NCBI GenBank assembly: GCA_026193155.1
Contig: JAPHSI010000097.1
Span: 1-8,925 of the forward strand
Direction: 5' to 3'
Source: Sulfurimonadaceae bacterium
Lineage (GTDB): Bacteria; Campylobacterota; Campylobacteria; Campylobacterales; Sulfurimonadaceae
DNA: 8,925 nt
The notes beneath the pieces are model-generated. The model was not told the DNA's origin and made no database searches. It saw only the letters and a list, made by a program, of their open reading frames with translations. Positions within the stretch are counted from its first letter, which is position 1, and each line of letters starts with the position of its first letter. Shown in pieces: positions 7,032 to 8,925 of this stretch. Position numbers and translations under genes: made by a program.

Positions 7032-7087
7032 AACCAGGCGAAGTATACTTAAAGTATATAAGCCCAGTTGCAACGAAGCAGATTCGT
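7032..7087. repeat. Two tandem stem-loops between convergent genes; possible terminator or dispersed repeat
   Basis: The 69-bp gap between the cyclase and ilvC looks richer in G and C than the flanking genes and is structured. Element 1 (7032-7069) folds as an imperfect hairpin: AAC/GTT outer pairs, a GGC/GCC segment (7037-7039 with 7062-7064), then GTATACT/AGTATAT (7043-7049 with 7053-7059, one G-U pair) around a TAA loop. Element 2 is ACGAA-GCAGA-TTCGT (7073-7087), a perfect 5-bp stem. On the plus strand a T-rich stretch (7091-7105) follows and reaches into the 3' end of ilvC, so weak termination of the cyclase transcript is plausible. No matching T-run is seen on the ilvC side. It could also be one copy of a dispersed intergenic repeat; only one copy is in this window. 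Confidence 0.5.
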
Positions 7088-7095
7088 CGCTTATT

Positions 7096-8118
7096 TTAGT
7101 TTTTGTCTTGGTTAACGATTTTGTTTGCTGATATCCAAGGCATCATTTCACGAAGCTTGTTACCAGTTTTAGTAATTAACAACTCTTGGTCATTATTACG
7201 TTCAGCATTCATACGAGGATAACCTGCTTGACCTTCTAAGATAAAGTCTTTTGCAAATCTACCATCTTGAATCTCAGTTAAGATATCACGCATAGCTTGT
7301 TTAGACTCTGCATTTATAACACGTTTACCAGAAACATAATCACCATACTCAGCAGTATTAGAGATTGAGTATCTCATATCAGCGATACCACCCTCAAACA
7401 TTAAATCAACGATTAGTTTAAGTTCGTGTAAACACTCGAAGTATGCAAGTTCCGGAGCATAACCAGCTTCAGTTAATGTCTCAAAACCAGCTTGAACAAG
7501 GGCCGCTGTACCACCACAAAGAACAGCTTGCTCACCAAATAGGTCAGTCTCAGTCTCATCTTTGAAAGTAGTCTCGATAATTGCAGTTCTACCACCACCG
7601 ATAGCAGATGCATAAGAAAGTGCTAACTCTTTAGTTGTACCTGAAGGGTTTTGACCAACAGCGATTAAATCTGGAATACCACCGCCACGAACAAATTCAG
7701 AACGTACAGTATGACCAGGTGCTTTTGGAGCAATCATAGTAACGTTGATGTCAGCTCTTGGAGTAATACGACCATAGTGAATGTTAAAACCATGACCAAA
7801 AGCGATAGTAGCACCCTCTTTTAAGTTTGGCTCGATTTCGTTTTTATAGATTTCTGCTTGGTTTTCATCAGGTAAAAGAATCATAACAACATCAGCTTTA
7901 GCAGATGCTTCTGCAACTGTTAAAACTTCGAAGTTTTTAGCTTCAGCTTTAGCCCAAGATGAACCACCTTTTCTTAAACCGATACATACTTCAACACCTG
8001 AATCTCTTAAGTTTTCAGCGTGAGCGTGTCCTTGAGAACCAAAACCTATCATTGCAACTTTTTTGCTTTTGATTAGGTCTAAGCTAGTATCTTTGTCATA
8101 GTAAACATTTAATGCCAT
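7096..8118 (-). CDS. ilvC: Ketol-acid reductoisomerase, class I (IlvC)
   Basis: IlvC catalyses the Mg-dependent alkyl migration and NADPH-dependent reduction of acetolactate or acetohydroxybutyrate, the second common step of valine, leucine and isoleucine synthesis. The 340-aa length fits class I. The Rossmann motif GFGSQG is at 25-30. The cofactor loop LRKGGSSWAKAEA at 48-60, with R49 and serines, favours NADPH. FGHGFNIHYG at 107-116 contains the catalytic His. TDLFGEQAVLCGG at 191-203 supplies Asp192 and Glu196, and YFECLHELKLIVDLMFEGG at 226-244 supplies Glu228 and Glu232, together the metal site. SISNTAEYGDY at 251-261 carries the substrate-binding Ser. ATG at 8118-8116 has AAGGA 6 nt upstream. 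The gene looks intact. It converges on the cyclase gene and diverges from the 217-aa gene, and its leader (about 65 nt) carries a small dyad near the ribosome binding site. Confidence 0.98.
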   Translation of the reverse strand: MALNVYYDKDTSLDLIKSKKVAMIGFGSQGHAHAENLRDSGVEVCIGLRKGGSSWAKAEAKNFEVLTVAEASAKADVVMILLPDENQAEIYKNEIEPNLKEGATIAFGHGFNIHYGRITPRADINVTMIAPKAPGHTVRSEFVRGGGIPDLIAVGQNPSGTTKELALSYASAIGGGRTAIIETTFKDETETDLFGEQAVLCGGTAALVQAGFETLTEAGYAPELAYFECLHELKLIVDLMFEGGIADMRYSISNTAEYGDYVSGKRVINAESKQAMRDILTEIQDGRFAKDFILEGQAGYPRMNAERNNDQELLITKTGNKLREMMPWISANKIVNQDKN

Positions 8119-8136
8119 TTTTTTTCCTTAATTTTG

Positions 8137-8153
8137 TTTCATAATACATGAAA
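8137..8153 (-). promoter_or_regulatory. ilvC: Small dyad in the ilvC leader
   Basis: TTTCAT (8137-8142) and ATGAAA (8148-8153) form a 6-bp inverted repeat with a 5-nt loop, lying 7 nt upstream of the ilvC ribosome binding site. It could be a weak hairpin in the leader or half-sites for a regulator. The leader shows no obvious leader peptide rich in Ile, Leu or Val codons and no terminator-type hairpin, so classical attenuation is not supported. Confidence 0.25.
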
Positions 8154-8190
8154 TATTATTTTGAGCTTAACTGCCCAGAAAATTTGTGGC

Positions 8191-8196
8191 ATTATA
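8191..8196 (-). promoter_or_regulatory. ilvC: Probable -10 box of the ilvC promoter
   Basis: The minus strand reads GAGTATAATGCC, a perfect TATAAT, preceded on that strand by T-stretches spaced about a turn apart (CTTTTTGCTTATTTTGAG). This resembles the periodic T-rich region that replaces the -35 in Campylobacter and Helicobacter sigma-70 promoters. The predicted leader to the ilvC ATG is about 65 nt. The promoter is back to back with the one for the gene at 8259. Confidence 0.65.
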
Positions 8197-8217
8197 CTCA
8201 AAATAAGCAAAAAGTTT

Positions 8218-8223
8218 TATAAT
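8218..8223 (+). promoter_or_regulatory. Probable -10 box for the 217-aa gene
   Basis: The plus strand reads TTTTATAATACT, a perfect TATAAT 35 nt before the ATG at 8259, giving a leader of about 28 nt with AAGGA 5 nt before the start codon. Only 21 bp separate it from the ilvC -10 on the other strand, so the two upstream promoter regions overlap and the genes may be jointly regulated or compete for RNA polymerase. Confidence 0.55.
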
Positions 8224-8258
8224 ACTCACAAATTTATTCTAAGTATATAAGGAAAATT

Positions 8259-8912
8259 ATGAAAAAATTCAATCTTTTTAAAGAAATTATAGTCACAAAT
8301 AAGACAAATTTACTAAATGCCATAAACTCTAACAAACCATTCTCAATAGATATAAATGGTGTTATAGAGTATGAACCTTTTGGAGATAAACCTGTTATTT
8401 TTAAAGGCACACTTGATAAAACAGACTCCAACCCGCTAAATCCAAATGCTTCAAAATCACTTGATGACTTATTTGGAAGGTATTACCAAATAGTTGAAGA
8501 CGGTGAACGTATTCTTATAAAAGCTTTTTCAAACTGGCAGGCAATTATAGACTTTAACAAAGAAAATGCTTCTTATGACGACACTACGGCTGACGGTGTT
8601 GCTGAGTTTTCAAATAAAGAGCTTGAAGATATAGGCTGGCATGCTACAGAGTTTAATATAAACTACCGTTCATTAGTGGAAGTGCTTGAAGAAAAATGCG
8701 ATGGTGTAATGTTGTGTATTGAGCAAGAAGATCCTTATCAGTTTAGTGGGCTTGGTTTCTTAAGTGATGATAAACAGGCACAAGAAATGCTATATAACTA
8801 CTGCCAGAATGAAGTAAAAAAACTTATGGCTGAAGATGAGGACTATGCAAAAGAAAATCTTGAAGATGATGAACTTGAAGCTGCCAACTTTTTTAATAGC
8901 TTTGGAGAATAA
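8259..8912 (+). CDS. Acidic cytoplasmic protein of unknown function
   Basis: I do not recognise a family. The 217-aa product has no signal peptide or membrane segment. The N-terminal half (about 1-95) alternates strands and turns: FSIDINGVIEYEPFGDKP (28-45), VIFKGTLD, then a glycine- and aromatic-containing stretch FGRYYQIVEDGERILIKAF. The middle (about 125-165) contains GWHATEFNINYRSL and CDGVMLCIEQEDPYQFSG. The C-terminal 45 residues are strongly acidic and helical (KKLMAEDEDYAKENLEDD and similar) and end in ANFFNSFGE. ATG at 8259 has AAGGA 5 nt upstream. It is transcribed away from ilvC from a back-to-back promoter, and its TAA shares its last base with the next start codon, so it heads an operon running out of the window. 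A regulatory or adaptor role would be speculation. Confidence 0.85.
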   Translation: MKKFNLFKEIIVTNKTNLLNAINSNKPFSIDINGVIEYEPFGDKPVIFKGTLDKTDSNPLNPNASKSLDDLFGRYYQIVEDGERILIKAFSNWQAIIDFNKENASYDDTTADGVAEFSNKELEDIGWHATEFNINYRSLVEVLEEKCDGVMLCIEQEDPYQFSGLGFLSDDKQAQEMLYNYCQNEVKKLMAEDEDYAKENLEDDELEAANFFNSFGE

Positions 8913-8925
8913 TGACAGATATAAA
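8912..8925 (+). CDS. Start of a downstream gene (four codons visible)
   Basis: ATG at 8912-8914 overlaps the TAA of the 217-aa gene by one base (TAATG) and has GGAG (8904-8907) 4 nt upstream. The readable residues are MTDI. The arrangement is typical of translationally coupled operon genes, but the product cannot be identified from this fragment. Confidence 0.55.

Noticed and set aside
7027..7095. Possible integron attC site
   Set aside because: There is a palindromic GTTGCAAC and an imperfect hairpin, but no properly spaced R/L core-site pairs and no integrase or cassette array in view.
8119..8190. Attenuator or T-box-like leader for ilvC
   Set aside because: The leader is about 65 nt, lacks a leader peptide with branched-chain codons, a T-box sequence and a terminator hairpin; only a small dyad is seen.
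8234..8431. 65-aa minus-strand open frame overlapping the start of the 217-aa gene
   Set aside because: It opposes a gene with good start signals and has no family resemblance.

Overview
The window looks like chromosome from a Sulfurimonas-type member of the Campylobacterota (formerly Epsilonproteobacteria). This rests on low GC, the small-form PurL, the short (about 640 aa) RNase R followed directly by an epsilon-type HolA, and TATAAT -10 boxes set in T-rich DNA without a clear -35. No 16S or other taxonomic marker is present, so the genus is inference.

Layout. Positions 1-719 (minus) hold the N-terminal third of purL, read from a GTG start and running off the left edge. Positions 800-1653 (minus) hold a two-gene unit: a small uncharacterised protein and a GreA/GreB-type elongation factor whose homology reaches upstream of any standard start codon. 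Across a divergent promoter region, positions 1772-5470 (plus) hold a tight run: an HDOD-domain protein, RNase R (rnr, TTG start) and DNA polymerase III delta (holA, overlapping rnr by 8 bp). Positions 5539-7026 (plus) hold a membrane-bound diguanylate cyclase with its own extended -10 promoter, a dCache-like sensor domain, and intact active and inhibitory sites. It converges on ilvC (7096-8118, minus). The 69-bp gap between them contains two tandem stem-loops. Divergent from ilvC is an acidic protein of unknown function (8259-8912, plus), followed by the first codons of another gene.

Most of the window is housekeeping: purine synthesis, transcript elongation, RNA decay, clamp loading and branched-chain amino acid synthesis. 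The two signalling-type genes, HDOD and GGDEF, are the accessory part. I see no tRNA, rRNA, CRISPR array, insertion sequence, prophage or defence system, and no gene-free stretch over 300 bp. I did not find a convincing undescribed multi-gene system. The points most worth checking are the apparent ATA start of the Gre-family gene, the perfect hairpin just inside rnr, the structured element between the diguanylate cyclase and ilvC, and the two uncharacterised proteins.
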